A stretch of DNA of 64,000 nt from Chloroflexi bacterium bin125 (GCA_002239025.1 MPNM01000012.1:1-64000), one strand, 5' to 3'; positions 1 to 9,433 are shown, counted from the first letter of the stretch. Numbers and translations: made by a program. Notes: generated from the letters alone by a model not told the origin.

Positions 1-57
1 GCCGTCCGGCGTCAAGCCCAACATCATCGCCGCCTGCCGCTCACTCTCGCCACGCAT
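1..57 (-). CDS. Transposase, N-terminal 19 residues only (runs off left edge)
   Basis: The minus strand opens at an ATG at 57 and stays open to base 1. The peptide begins MRGESERQAAMMLGLTPDG, which resembles the start of IS4/IS5/IS1182-type transposases (typically MRG-x-ERQ then a short hydrophobic stretch and Pro-Asp). A GAGGGAG ribosome-binding site lies 7 nt upstream of the ATG. Only 19 residues are visible, so no catalytic residue can be checked and the family call is by resemblance only. Confidence 0.45.
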   Translation of the reverse strand, partial: MRGESERQAAMMLGLTPDG

Positions 58-176
58 CGCCAAGCTCCCTCATCTATCGGCTCCGTACCTCCTTCATGAT
101 CTCACACATTCATTTTTCAGCAGCCTGCTAGGTCATCGAACACGATCTCAAACGTGAACGTCTCATCCGTTTCGTA

Positions 177-593
177 TCAGTCGTCGTTGTCAGGCTCGGA
201 GGTAACGTTCAACCCGGCCGCCAGGACACCGCCATAGACGGTCTGTGACGGATCGGCCGGAAACTCATCGAAGTCGCTGTCGACGCTTCCACCATTGAGC
301 GTCTGGACATGGTCCCAGACTCCATCGGTGCTGGCGCGTTTGATGCTGATGCCGTCGTAGGCGGCGTCAGCCTTGCGGACTTGGTTCGCAAGCTGCCACA
401 TGTCGGTGCCGCTGCTGCCGGCGTAGTTGAAGGTCCGGCTGGAGTCGCCGGACCGGTCGCCGACCACGAAGAAGCGCGCTCGCGCCACTCCTCTCACGAC
501 TTCCTCCTCTTCCTCACCGAGCTGCACGAGCGCAACCGCGATCCTTGTGGGATCTGGTCGGACGGCGAGGTCGTCTACGTCGTTGATGAGCAA
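177..593 (-). CDS. Hypothetical short ORF, possibly a decayed secreted-protein end
   Basis: A 138-codon minus-strand frame. The stretch after about residue 40 (FFVVGDRSGDSSRTFNYAG onward, rich in Gly, Ser, Asp and Thr) looks like a beta-rich exported protein tail, but there is no signal peptide and the first 40 residues are acidic filler antisense to a WSDG-type repeat remnant. I do not recognise a family. It may be the 3' end of a broken gene. Low certainty. Confidence 0.2.
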   Translation of the reverse strand: MLINDVDDLAVRPDPTRIAVALVQLGEEEEEVVRGVARARFFVVGDRSGDSSRTFNYAGSSGTDMWQLANQVRKADAAYDGISIKRASTDGVWDHVQTLNGGSVDSDFDEFPADPSQTVYGGVLAAGLNVTSEPDNDD

Positions 594-660
594 GACAAGA
601 AGCTCTACATCTACAACCTGCCCGATGCGATCGACACGCGTCTCGCCCTCGTATCCCCTG
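528..660 (+). pseudogene. Remnant of a WSDG-type repeat protein
   Basis: The plus-strand translation reads ERNRDPCGIWSDGE followed by VYVVDEQDKKLYIYNL. This matches the repeat 'NP-x-GIWSDG-x-x-x-WVAD-x-x-D-x-K-x-YAYDL' found in tandem in secreted beta-propeller-like proteins of Chloroflexota and other environmental bacteria. Only one repeat is left, without signal peptide or further repeats, so this is a fragment. Flanking sequence in the same frame shows no further similarity. Confidence 0.4.
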
Positions 661-761
661 GACCGGGTGGGGTTGCCTCGAAGGACTCTCGAATCGTTCC
701 TATCAGTGAGACAAGGCTCAGCGTAGGCGGAGACGTAGACGTGCCGGTGCCGGTGCCGACT

Positions 762-2834
762 TCAGACGGGGAGTTCGTGCCGTTGCTCGGCAAGGCGGAA
801 CTTCAGCTTGTTGCTGGGCGACTGCGAAGGGTACGGATCCATTGGCAGCTCTTTGTACGGTCGAGCGAAATCGATCTTGAAATAGTGAACCAGCATCAGC
901 ATGTTTAGCGCCAGATGTAGCTCGGACCAGCGGAAGCCGAGACAGGAGTGCGTGCCCAGGCCGTAGGGCGAGTAGCCCTCGCCCACGTGTTCATTTCGCG
1001 GAGCTGCGTAGCGGTCGATGTCGAAGGTCCAGGGATCGGGGAAGACCTCTTCCATGTAATGCGGGGCCGTGTTGGCAATGTAGACTGATGCACCAACCGG
1101 CAATTGGTAGCCTTCGACGACGACCGAATTCATGACAGTGCGCATTGCCATCGGGACGATGGGGCTCATGCGCAGTGCCTCCATCAGCACGCGGTGCGTC
1201 ACGTCGATGCTGTCCAGGTTGAGGTCATCATCGGTCGGATCGCCATCGGCGAACAAGGCATCCGCTTCGGCGGTTACCCGTTCGTACAGATCCGGGTTCG
1301 AGACCAACCAATAGAGGGCAAAGCCAAGTTGATCGCCCATATACATGCTGGCCATCAGCATCGTGCCCATCGGAACGCCCAGGTCAGTCTGCGGAAGGAA
1401 CTGAGGATCGGATGCGTGCAGGCTCAGGTAGTTGTCGACCACGTCGCGCGGCTTGCCCAGCCGCTGACCCGGAGTATGCGCTTGCAGGATGCGGTCCACG
1501 AGGCGGTCCGTGACCTTGGCGCGGCGCTTGGCCTTAGGTGTGCGGAGCATGAAGTTCGGCAGCATGTTGGCCAGGGCAACGTTCAACACACGCATCTTGT
1601 GTTTCAGCACATCGTCAATCAAGTCCTGGGTGTGGGTGCTGGTCAACAGGGGCGACACCTGCGCATTCATCAGCGGTCGCAACATCCGTTGGGCCGGGAT
1701 CGCGTCCCCGATTCGCCAGTTCGACATGTGTGTTCGGGCATTGGCGTAGGTCTCATCGAGACGGTTGACCAGTGTCGAGCGTGCGTAGGCGGGTTGGATC
1801 GCCTTGCGGTAGCGAAAGTGATCGGCGCCATCCATCGAGTGGATCGATCGCGCCGAGCCGTAGACCTCGTTGACGCCCTGGAAGTAATCGGAGGACCTGA
1901 GGTACAGCCTTCCCTGGCGATGCACCCACCTATTCATCTGCATCCCGGCGAGGACGATGAGTGGGTCCTGGAAGGGGCGCGGTACTTTGTAGACCGGACC
2001 GTACTCCTCGGCGAGAGAGGCGAAGAAGGCCGGCAACCGACCTGCGCGGAGGTGACGATTGAGCAACATCTTACGCAACGGAACGCGGGGGATTGGCTTG
2101 GTCAGCGGGGTGCGCTGGAGTATCGGTGCGGCGATACTCTCGCTCACGGCATCGCCAATTGCGCGTCCGATCAGGTCCATCTTGCAGACCAGCTCGATGC
2201 GCTGTTCAAGCTCGTCATCGATCTGATACATCAGATGGAACACGTCGCAGGCGTTGACCAGGGCGACAATGACCGCGTCACGCGGATCTGGAATTTCGTC
2301 GGCGAAGATGATCCTGGTCAAGCGTGCCTGAACGAATTCTCCCGCTGAGTATTCCTGCGTCGATTCGCCCCGTCGGTAGTGCTTGGTGAATGTATAGAAC
2401 TCGCCCGGGTGGAGGTCGAGAATCTCTCGCCGAACCAGCGAGGTCAGCGCCTGCGAGATCACCTCTTCGGATTGCTGAGCAAGCCGCTCGACCCAGTAAC
2501 GGGCAGAGTGGGAATCTGTTTCGGCGGCAATCTCTCGCAGGATTGGATCCAACAGCGGGTGACCGGTTTCGGTCGCATCGAGGAGGATCAATGACTCCAG
2601 GTCGGTGTCGATGCGGCCGATCAACGACAGTTCAGCCAATGCGGCGCCGGCCATGGCGCAATTGAGGTTCCAACCCGGCACCTGGTGGAAGTAGCCGCTC
2701 TCTTCGTTGAGCAGCGCCAACAGCAACTCTTCCGGCAGACTCAGGGATTGGACCGTTACGGAGGATTCAGGTTCAGTTGTCAATGTCATCGGACGCCCCG
2801 CAGAATTATTTTCACTATACGCGCCTGCTGGCAT
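762..2834 (-). CDS. GPP34 (GOLPH3-like) domain fused to cytochrome P450
   Basis: A 690-residue protein with two parts. Residues about 30-230 look like a GPP34/GOLPH3 domain (LPEELLLALLNEESGY near the start, then an AGAALAEL helix and WVERLAQQSEEVISQAL), a phosphoinositide- or membrane-binding fold of Golgi GOLPH3 that also occurs in bacteria. Residues about 245-690 are a P450: ExxR helix (EALRMSP), and the haem loop PYGLGTHSCLGF with Cys near residue 631 as the iron ligand. The I-helix segment (MYMGDQLGFAL) lacks the usual Thr of AGxxT, so oxygen activation may be atypical or the enzyme may be a non-canonical monooxygenase. The start is uncertain: ATG at 2834, or ATG at 2789 preceded by GGGGCG. 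No redox partner lies nearby. Substrate unknown. Confidence 0.85.
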   Translation of the reverse strand: MPAGAYSENNSAGRPMTLTTEPESSVTVQSLSLPEELLLALLNEESGYFHQVPGWNLNCAMAGAALAELSLIGRIDTDLESLILLDATETGHPLLDPILREIAAETDSHSARYWVERLAQQSEEVISQALTSLVRREILDLHPGEFYTFTKHYRRGESTQEYSAGEFVQARLTRIIFADEIPDPRDAVIVALVNACDVFHLMYQIDDELEQRIELVCKMDLIGRAIGDAVSESIAAPILQRTPLTKPIPRVPLRKMLLNRHLRAGRLPAFFASLAEEYGPVYKVPRPFQDPLIVLAGMQMNRWVHRQGRLYLRSSDYFQGVNEVYGSARSIHSMDGADHFRYRKAIQPAYARSTLVNRLDETYANARTHMSNWRIGDAIPAQRMLRPLMNAQVSPLLTSTHTQDLIDDVLKHKMRVLNVALANMLPNFMLRTPKAKRRAKVTDRLVDRILQAHTPGQRLGKPRDVVDNYLSLHASDPQFLPQTDLGVPMGTMLMASMYMGDQLGFALYWLVSNPDLYERVTAEADALFADGDPTDDDLNLDSIDVTHRVLMEALRMSPIVPMAMRTVMNSVVVEGYQLPVGASVYIANTAPHYMEEVFPDPWTFDIDRYAAPRNEHVGEGYSPYGLGTHSCLGFRWSELHLALNMLMLVHYFKIDFARPYKELPMDPYPSQSPSNKLKFRLAEQRHELPV

Positions 2835-2881
2835 CCGGGCCCTAACTGGCCGACGACGCTCGAGCGCGTGAGATAACGGCA

Positions 2882-3653
2882 GTGGTCATTATTGAATGGA
2901 TCAGGGCGGCCGCCGATGCGGGCCATGCTCGACCATCCGGCCCCGGTGCAGAACGAAGGGTCTGGTCGGCGGCGTGGGGTGCTACGGGCTGGTGGGTGGT
3001 TGGCCAACTTGTTCTCCTGGCTGGAAAAAGCGAATGGTGCCGACGATCTCCAGCGTATTGCTGTGGATCGTGTGGCTGAAGGGCTTCAGCTTTTTCAGGT
3101 TTTTTCAGGTTTCGATGTTCGATTCTGTACGATTTTGGTCGATTGTGGGCGATCCTGGGCGGTCTTGCGCGAGCGTGGACGAATGTGGAGGATTGGGGGG
3201 CGGATCTGTGCGGCGGGTTGGTGCTTGGTCATGTCGTTCGCTCTCGGGTGCGGGTTGTCGATTGGGCGCGATTGATTGTATGCGGACGACTGTTCTGTCG
3301 GTGTTGGCCGTGGGTATCGGGAGTGACAGCGGGCCTAGGGGCATACGGTGAGAAGGAACAAGGAGTGCGCTGATGGCCGACGCGGCCTTGCTTCGCATCG
3401 CAGCAAGGTGACAATCCGCCCAGCGTATGTGCGTCTTGACGCAGCGGTAGCGCGGGATTGAGCTGCGTCCCGGTACGCGAGTGGCTAATGGATCGTGACA
3501 GTCGAGTTGTGGCCCAACCCCTCGCTCGCCGCATCAACGGCGCCAACGCTCAGGTTGAGGACCTGTTGTCGAGACTGTTCGCTGCCATTCAACTGGTCCA
3601 TGATCGGTACGGAGGCACACGCGATTGTGGCGAACCAGAAAGTCAGGTCGGGA
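2882..3653. other. Gene-poor stretch
   Basis: About 0.8 kb without a convincing gene. Several overlapping short frames exist on both strands but none has a family resemblance, a good ribosome-binding site or a consistent codon pattern. The main structured content is the 10-bp phased repeat described separately. Confidence 0.5.
3091..3200. repeat. Degenerate 10-bp tandem repeat, helically phased
   Basis: Starting with two copies of TTTTTCAGGT at 3091, the sequence falls into consecutive decamers. Eight in a row from 3121 follow GATTNTGGNC (GATTCTGTAC, GATTTTGGTC, GATTGTGGGC, GATCCTGGGC and so on). T-G at positions 6-7 is kept in seven of eight, and G at position 1 in all eight. The period is not a multiple of three, so it is not protein-driven. 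One unit per helical turn would place each copy on the same DNA face. Function unknown. Confidence 0.7.
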
Positions 3654-4020
3654 CTAGAGCCTGTTCAGATTGAGGCGTAGTAGTGGCTGAGCAGGAGCGG
3701 TAGCGGTCCAGGCGACCAGATGCGCCATTAGGCGAAGCTCAGCGACGAGTAGTACGCGCGGATCGAGCCGTTGCTGCCGGCGCGTGTCAACCACGCCAAG
3801 ATTGCCCATCGTCAGGTGCTCGACGCCTGGCCCTACTCCTACTACCAGGGTTGCACCTGGCCTGCACCTGGCCTGCACCGGCCTGCACCGGCCTGCACCT
3901 GGCCCGGATTGCCGAGCGAGTTCGGCGACTGGCACGCGATTTACATGCGGCTCAACTGCTGGGCCAAGGCGGACGTACTGGAGCGGATGGCGCGAGCCGT
4001 TCAGCAGGAGTGCCTGCACT
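3654..4020 (+). pseudogene. IS5-family transposase remnant with left inverted repeat
   Basis: A left end CTAGAGCCTGTTCAGAT (3654-3670) matches the inverted repeat of other IS fragments in this window. Behind it, in shifting plus-strand frames, are typical pieces of an IS5-group transposase: a 'LSDEEYARIEPLLP' start, 'AKIAHRQVLDA', then LPSEFGDWHAIYMRLNCW and AKADVLERMARAVQQE. Frames change at least twice, and the segment between the blocks has been replaced by a short GC-rich tandem repeat. The DDE catalytic half and right end are missing. At about 4010 the remnant runs directly into a copied gene end. Confidence 0.75.
3852..3904. repeat. 10-11 bp GC-rich tandem repeat inside dead transposase
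   Basis: Five near-identical units of GCACCTGGCCT / GCACCGGCCT follow each other head to tail. They sit exactly where the transposase should encode the short segment before the LPxEFGxWH block, so they look like a slippage expansion after the gene died. Confidence 0.75.
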
Positions 4021-4194
4021 CCCTGACTTCGCGATATTGCCCGCCCAAGAGCTCATCATCTTTCGCTAACCGCGCTCACGATGCTGCCCATGAGCACGTT
4101 CCATCCCCACATCCTGGCGAAACACCCATCTCTCTGTCTGGACTATCGCTTGGACTTGGCCGATAGGTGGCGACCGGTTGGAGTCGGGAGTGCA
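4010..4194 (+). repeat. Copy of a secreted-protein 3' end plus downstream DNA (partner at about 26310-26494)
   Basis: The plus strand encodes PDFAILPAQELIIFR and a stop (TAA at 4067-4069), nearly the same as the last residues of the large secreted protein ending at 26367 (IDFAILPGQELFIFR). Similarity continues past the stop for about 125 bp of non-coding DNA with only scattered changes, ending at 'GTCGGGAGT' in both copies. This is a duplicated segment, not a gene; it has been joined to the dead transposase upstream. Confidence 0.85.
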
Positions 4195-4506
4195 CCCTCC
4201 GCAATCAGAACCAGATCCAATTGGTTTTGCGTTTGCTGGCGATCTCCCACGACATCTTTCATGTCGGACCGTTTACTGATGCGCACACCGAATGGGCTGA
4301 GATTGGGGGTCCGATGCTACTTACGGTTCAGTCATAATCTGCTCTCTATATCGATATCTCAATACCGATTGCAAATTTAGTGTTACTCACTGTTCTTGCA
4401 CGGAAATAATCAGTCGCGCACACCCGAGCCACACATCAAACGTGAAATGGTTGCGCGCACCGGTGCGGAGCTTGGCAGGCAGGCCGCCCACAAACGGAGT
4501 TTCACT
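4195..4506. other. Intergenic region upstream of a secreted protein
   Basis: No gene seen. The part from about 4330 to 4380 is locally AT-rich (TATATCGATATCTC and similar) against the high-GC background and is a reasonable place for a promoter of the following gene, but I cannot assign -35 and -10 boxes with confidence. Confidence 0.35.
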
Positions 4507-6960
4507 ATGACGTATCCTGGCCCCACACTTCGCTCACCGGTCTGCGAGCTGATCGGCGGTCTCCTGACCGCGGCTCCGAGCTATCGGCGACGGTTGTTGG
4601 CCGTCAGTGCTCTGATCGCATTGCTGGTCCTGACTACTCTGCTAGCGGCCGACTTCTCCCGGAGCGCCACGGCACAGACAAGCGTCGCCCTGGTAGGAAA
4701 CAACCTCAAGGCGGACGTGAACGGGGTCTTTGGCTTCAACAAGGACCGCGCTCAAGCATTCACGACCGGCAGCAACAGCGCCGGCTACAAACTGACGAGC
4801 GTCCAGATCGGCGTCCAGATTGGGGCGACATCTGTCACGAGCTACAACGTGAAGGTCATGTCGGAGGGAACGTCCGGACCGGGCAGCACGAAGGTGGGCG
4901 ATTTGAACAATCCCACCAATCTGACTGCGGGGATCAGCAACAGTTTCTCGGCCTCCGGCGGTGGTCTCGATCTAAAGCCCAATACGACGTACTACATCCT
5001 CATGGACCTGTCCGCGAGTCACAACACGGTGGTCCTCAAGGCAACGAAAGATGACGGCGAGAATCCGAACCGCGCAGCGGGCTGGGGCATTGCCAACAAA
5101 TCCCTGTCTCGAAATCCCGGCAGCAGTGGCGCATGGACTTCGCTGAACAACAAGTGGAAGATCATCATCAATGGGTATGCGAAGACGCGACCAGTCCTCA
5201 AGAGAGCGGCGATCAACGGCGGCACGCTGGTACTTGACTATGACAAGGCTTTGGACACGGCTTCAGGCACGGCGCCTAGAAAGTTCTGGATCAAGGTCGA
5301 TGGCAGCACAGCGCGTCAACACGCACTCAAGCTCTCGATTAGCGGAACGCAGGTCAAGCTCAAGGTGCCGACCGTGAAGAGGGGCCAGGCGGTCACCCTG
5401 TGGTACGCCAAGCCGGCCCGCAATCCGCTCAAGGACGACGACAACACGGAAGCAGTCGCCATCCACCGTCGGATCGTGACCAACGATACGGGTGCGTCAA
5501 GGCTGGTAAGTAACATCCGCCAGGCGCAAGGCACGGCTTCTCCTGTGCAGCTCGGCGCTGATTATGCGCAGGAGTTTAGCACCGGCAGCCATGCTTACGG
5601 TTACAAGCTGACCCGGGTCGACATGCGAATGAGTGATAACTCCAACAGTCCGCCCAACTATTCGGTTTCCATCCACGAAGACTCGACCGGGGCGCCGGGC
5701 AGACGGCTCGCCACGCTCACCAACCCGACGTTCCTGCCCAGTACCGCAAGACTCGTGCAGTTCACGGCATCCGGTGGGATCGATCTCGCCCATCGCAGCA
5801 CCTATTGGGTGGTAATCGACATTCCCAATATTGAGTCGGCCGTCACAATTGCGGCAACGTCTTCTGACTCGGAGGATTCCATAGGGCTGGCGACCTGGAG
5901 CATTGCGAACAAACGCCGCGCGCGGCTCTATGGCGCGACTCAGTGGGGGATTGTCACTCAAACTAATGCCCTCAAGATCGCGATCAACGGCTATGCGAAA
6001 CCGGACACTACCCCGCCAACTGTCCAGACCACCGACGTCGAGGACAGCGGCAAGATGATGACAGTTCAGCTCAGCGAGGCGAACTTGAAGGGTGGCGTGG
6101 CCGCGACTGACTGGAGCTACTCGGTGGACGGCGTCAAGATCGACCCGGCTGCGAAAGCCATTGGTTGGTACCCCAGCATGGGCAAGATTACGTTCACGCT
6201 CGCCCAGACGGTCAAGCAGAACCAGGTGGTCAAGCTGCGCTACACAAAGGGCACAACGAACCCAATCCGTGACCAGGCGGACAACGCGCTTCCCAGCTTC
6301 AGTCGTCAGGTGGCGCCCAAGCTACAACACCAATCTCTGCAGCGGCTCAGGTCAACCGCTCTGTCGGCCGATCCGGCCAATCTGGCTCGCGGTCCGCTTT
6401 TGAGCAACGACGAGGTTGGGCCGCATGCGCTGCCTACTTCGATCTCGGAAATCAGCGGCAACAAGCCATCGGGCGCGTCCGGCTCACTCGACGTGAGCGA
6501 AATCGCCGCTTCCGTGCGCCAAGAACTGCGCCAGCACTCGCGGGGCACCTATCTGACTACGCAGGTCTTTGGCCTTGACGAACAGTCCAGTCTGGTTCGA
6601 CACAGCCCGGCTGGCGGGACGTACATGACAACCGCGTCAGGAGAGCGCTACGAGTTGGTGGGCGGCACGGCGCTGTTGCATGTCAAGCTCTGGCACGTCT
6701 ACCACCACAACGGACGAGGCTCGAACTCTATCGAGCGCCTCGGAGGTCCCTGGAATTCGCGCCGGGACAACAAGCTGGTGGAACCGGTTGAGGTCTGCTT
6801 GCCGATGCCCGACGAGGGCGGCGCTATCGCCGTGCGTATCAACGGTCAGTCCGCCTGGACGGTGCTGGAGACCGTCGAGCGAAGCGGCCAGATCTGCGCC
6901 GAACCGGTGCTCATCGGTTGGTTCGCGGTCGTCCATTCTTCGGATGTCCAGGGCGAGTAG
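4507..6960 (+). CDS. Large exported protein: two anchor-type modules alternating with two SwmB-like domains
   Basis: About 818 residues from the ATG at 4507, chosen because ACGGAG lies 8 nt upstream; in-frame starts further upstream (TTG 4396, ATG 4447) lack this. A hydrophobic signal segment (LLAVSALIALLVLTTLLAADF) ends near residue 55 at ATAQ. Then follow two copies of a 'choice-of-anchor'-like beta module (LVGNN...AQAFTTGS; LVSNI...AQEFSTGS, each ending in AINGYAK or IINGYAK), each followed by a SwmB-like domain (RPVLKRAAINGGTLVLDYDK; TPPTVQTTDV...MTVQLSEA). The C-terminal 120 residues form a module with EVCLPMP and QICAEPV that recurs in the protein ending at 26367. It probably acts at the cell surface in adhesion or matrix binding; no enzyme motif is seen. 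Confidence 0.85.
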   Translation: MTYPGPTLRSPVCELIGGLLTAAPSYRRRLLAVSALIALLVLTTLLAADFSRSATAQTSVALVGNNLKADVNGVFGFNKDRAQAFTTGSNSAGYKLTSVQIGVQIGATSVTSYNVKVMSEGTSGPGSTKVGDLNNPTNLTAGISNSFSASGGGLDLKPNTTYYILMDLSASHNTVVLKATKDDGENPNRAAGWGIANKSLSRNPGSSGAWTSLNNKWKIIINGYAKTRPVLKRAAINGGTLVLDYDKALDTASGTAPRKFWIKVDGSTARQHALKLSISGTQVKLKVPTVKRGQAVTLWYAKPARNPLKDDDNTEAVAIHRRIVTNDTGASRLVSNIRQAQGTASPVQLGADYAQEFSTGSHAYGYKLTRVDMRMSDNSNSPPNYSVSIHEDSTGAPGRRLATLTNPTFLPSTARLVQFTASGGIDLAHRSTYWVVIDIPNIESAVTIAATSSDSEDSIGLATWSIANKRRARLYGATQWGIVTQTNALKIAINGYAKPDTTPPTVQTTDVEDSGKMMTVQLSEANLKGGVAATDWSYSVDGVKIDPAAKAIGWYPSMGKITFTLAQTVKQNQVVKLRYTKGTTNPIRDQADNALPSFSRQVAPKLQHQSLQRLRSTALSADPANLARGPLLSNDEVGPHALPTSISEISGNKPSGASGSLDVSEIAASVRQELRQHSRGTYLTTQVFGLDEQSSLVRHSPAGGTYMTTASGERYELVGGTALLHVKLWHVYHHNGRGSNSIERLGGPWNSRRDNKLVEPVEVCLPMPDEGGAIAVRINGQSAWTVLETVERSGQICAEPVLIGWFAVVHSSDVQGE

Positions 6961-7104
6961 TTCCTTCATGCCTCGTTGAGACCAGTCTTCTGACCTGACT
7001 AGGTCCTGGCCAGCCGCAGCAGAGCGGTACGCCGAGCGCAAGCCCGAACACTCCCCAATCGGACCTGCGCCCGCAGCGCCGTCCAGTGGGAACCGGGCGG
7101 CGGG

Positions 7105-7215
7105 ATGCACGCGCTACACGCACGAATCTGGGGCCTGTCGGCGTGGACGATTCTGCCGACCGTCGAGCGAGACGGACAGAGCTGCGCGGATACCGTGGTA
7201 ATCGGGTTGATTCTC
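7105..7215 (+). pseudogene. Decayed copy of the secreted-protein C-terminal module
   Basis: The frame LSAWTILPTVERDGQSCADT-VVIG aligns with QSAWTVLETVERSGQICAEP-VLIG of the preceding gene (about 6850-6925), with clear nucleotide similarity as well. The rest of the module is missing. This is a truncated duplicate just downstream of the intact gene. The remaining sequence from 7216 to 7534 shows nothing I can assign. Confidence 0.7.
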
Positions 7216-7534
7216 AATCGTCCAACCATTGGACTCTCAGTCCAAGTGGCGAACGCCCAATGGTCTCGGTGGTCTCGCAACTGGAAGTGACGATCAATAC
7301 TGGTTTCCCTGTGCATCGCGCATGACCGTTATAGAGGCCCTATTGTTCAGAACCGAGGTGCCTTGTGCAGCCTGCGCGGTCCGTATCGATTGGCTGCATG
7401 CAAGTTGTGAAAACCGATCACCTTGAATCGACGATAGGCACAACAGGGATGGCAGTACTTGCAATTGTTCGGAGGCGCTGCTTACCGACTGCTCGTTTGG
7501 TTGCACCGCGACACGTTGGCGGCTCGGCAGTGGG

Positions 7535-9433
7535 CTAACGCGCATGGCTCGGATCGGAAAACTTGATGCCGCTGTCGGCTTCGTACGTCGCGGTGATCAT
7601 CAAGCTGGCAGGCAGGCCGTCCGTGACGAAGTCCACTTCGGTGAGCAGGCTCAGCGGCTCTCCCGTGAATTCGCGGTAGTAAATCGTCGTCCTGAAATCC
7701 AGGATTTCGTCAATCTGCCTCTCGACGCCGAGCAGGCCTGAAATCAGTTCGCGAACCGATTCGCTCATCCGCTCTAACGTGTATTCATCTGTCTCCAGTG
7801 GTCCGCTGGACAGGCTCAGCATCGAGGTGTTCGGTCCGAACCTAGTGGGCGCAGGCATAGTATGGACCCTGCAGTCGAGCGGACACCGCGGATTGAACTT
7901 GTCCAGATTGATCCGCGACCCGCTGGAGAGAAACTGCTCCAGGGAAGTTCCCAATCCGTGAAGCCCGGGTGCAGACATGACCCAGTCCGGGCTGCCGGCC
8001 TGCTCATCACTGCTGACCCAGAACCCGTCCTCGGTCCAGAGCTGACGCGATATCGAGCCGTCCTCGAAGTGCGACCAGGATTCATAAGCGCCTTGCGAGT
8101 GCGAGCTTCGAGCGCTCGTAAACACGACTCGTCGTTCACCGTCAATCACCAGTGTGGCGCTGTAATCCACCCTCAGTTCATCCGCCGCCGCCGCCCAACT
8201 GCTAACAAAATAGTACGCTCCTCCCTCACCGGTCCGCCAGATACCGAAAGATTCTTCTCCGCGGTCCATGGCAAGCTGCGCCCATTGGTACACGGCGTTG
8301 ACCCACCAAGAATCAACGAGCGGTTCAGGAGCGGGCAACTCAACCGGTTGATTCCATTCATTGAGCGTGAGCGTCCCGGTCAGGGTGACGTCATCCTGCT
8401 CATCTGGTACCCGGAACTGCCAGACGAACTCTTCCAGCGCTGGGGCTCCGGTGTCCCGATTGATCACGAGGCGAAAGCGCAATGACAACAGTTGTTCCCC
8501 ATCGCCGTCGTCGGCGGAGTCCGAATCGAATCCTGTGATTAGTGCGGCCGCCTTTGCCAACGATATGTTCTCGTCGACCAGGCACTCCAGGACCCACACT
8601 GGCTCTCCCTCCATCCGCTCTTCGACCACCGTGCCGCCGAACTCTTCGATGCAGCCGAAGACTCTATCGAACCCATCAAACTCAACGAAGCCGGTCTCGT
8701 CCGCGGCGAAGGGCGATCTGATGCCGGTGAGTGCTCGGAAGAAGAACAGGAGGTCGCCGTCGCCGGGCGGCTCCCCGGCGCTGCGCCACTCGGCCCAGCC
8801 AGGGAACAACGGCTGACCTTCCAAGACGGAAACATCTGCGGGGGATTGCGGCAATGGCGCGAGTAAGCGCCCCGAGAGCGCCATGAACACGCCCTCCGCC
8901 GTGCTCAGCTCGCGGAGCATGAGTCCTGGCGTCGGTTCGCCTACGAGCTCCTCCTCGTCACCCTCGATGAGCTGGATGAACGAGGACAGCGCAGACAGTT
9001 CGATGCTGGTCAACATGGCGACTGGCGAACGTTGTAGCGCGAACCGCGTGTTGACGACGGCTTCGGCGCCGTCATGTTCCATGCGGGCCTGGGCTTCGAA
9101 GAGTGCCGTGTCCAGGTTCAGGATCCACTCCGATAGGGCAGCCAACGCCTGGTCGAGAGGATCGCTGTCAGCCAGGGCACGACCCTCACTGTGCGTCTCC
9201 GCTTCGGGCCCTGGCCGGCTGTTTGACTCGGACTGCTGAAGTTGCTGTCGATCTTCGCTGACAGCTGGCTGTTGCCTCCTGGACTGTGCTTCGGCCCCTG
9301 GCCGACTGTTCGACTCGGACTGCGCTTGAGCTCCGCTCGCTCGTTCCTGTACGGGCTTGTCGCCCGAACATGCAACCAGAACCATCAGTGACGCCACAGC
9401 GATGAGGAGGAAGCTGCCTGGCGCTCGTGTCAT
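7535..9433 (-). CDS. Large lipoprotein, LppX/LprG-like fold suspected
   Basis: 632 residues starting at an ATG with AGGA 5 nt upstream. The N-terminus is a lipoprotein signal (FLLIAVASLMVLVACSG, lipid Cys near residue 22). A charged, Gln/Glu/Ser-rich linker follows to about residue 95, holding a direct repeat (SESNSRPG twice). The body contains a segment TLTGTLTLNEWNQPVELPAP near the middle that is typical of LppX/LprG-type lipoproteins (half-barrel lipid carriers), where a beta strand ends with 'N-x-PV-x-x-x-P'. The length suggests two such units in tandem. Likely anchored on the outer face of the membrane; possible role in lipid or glycolipid handling is inference. Confidence 0.75.
   Translation of the reverse strand: MTRAPGSFLLIAVASLMVLVACSGDKPVQERASGAQAQSESNSRPGAEAQSRRQQPAVSEDRQQLQQSESNSRPGPEAETHSEGRALADSDPLDQALAALSEWILNLDTALFEAQARMEHDGAEAVVNTRFALQRSPVAMLTSIELSALSSFIQLIEGDEEELVGEPTPGLMLRELSTAEGVFMALSGRLLAPLPQSPADVSVLEGQPLFPGWAEWRSAGEPPGDGDLLFFFRALTGIRSPFAADETGFVEFDGFDRVFGCIEEFGGTVVEERMEGEPVWVLECLVDENISLAKAAALITGFDSDSADDGDGEQLLSLRFRLVINRDTGAPALEEFVWQFRVPDEQDDVTLTGTLTLNEWNQPVELPAPEPLVDSWWVNAVYQWAQLAMDRGEESFGIWRTGEGGAYYFVSSWAAAADELRVDYSATLVIDGERRVVFTSARSSHSQGAYESWSHFEDGSISRQLWTEDGFWVSSDEQAGSPDWVMSAPGLHGLGTSLEQFLSSGSRINLDKFNPRCPLDCRVHTMPAPTRFGPNTSMLSLSSGPLETDEYTLERMSESVRELISGLLGVERQIDEILDFRTTIYYREFTGEPLSLLTEVDFVTDGLPASLMITATYEADSGIKFSDPSHAR

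Noticed and set aside
1104-2348. Long plus-strand frame opposite the GPP34-P450 gene
   Set aside because: The opposite strand has clear P450 motifs; the plus frame is an antisense by-product of high GC.
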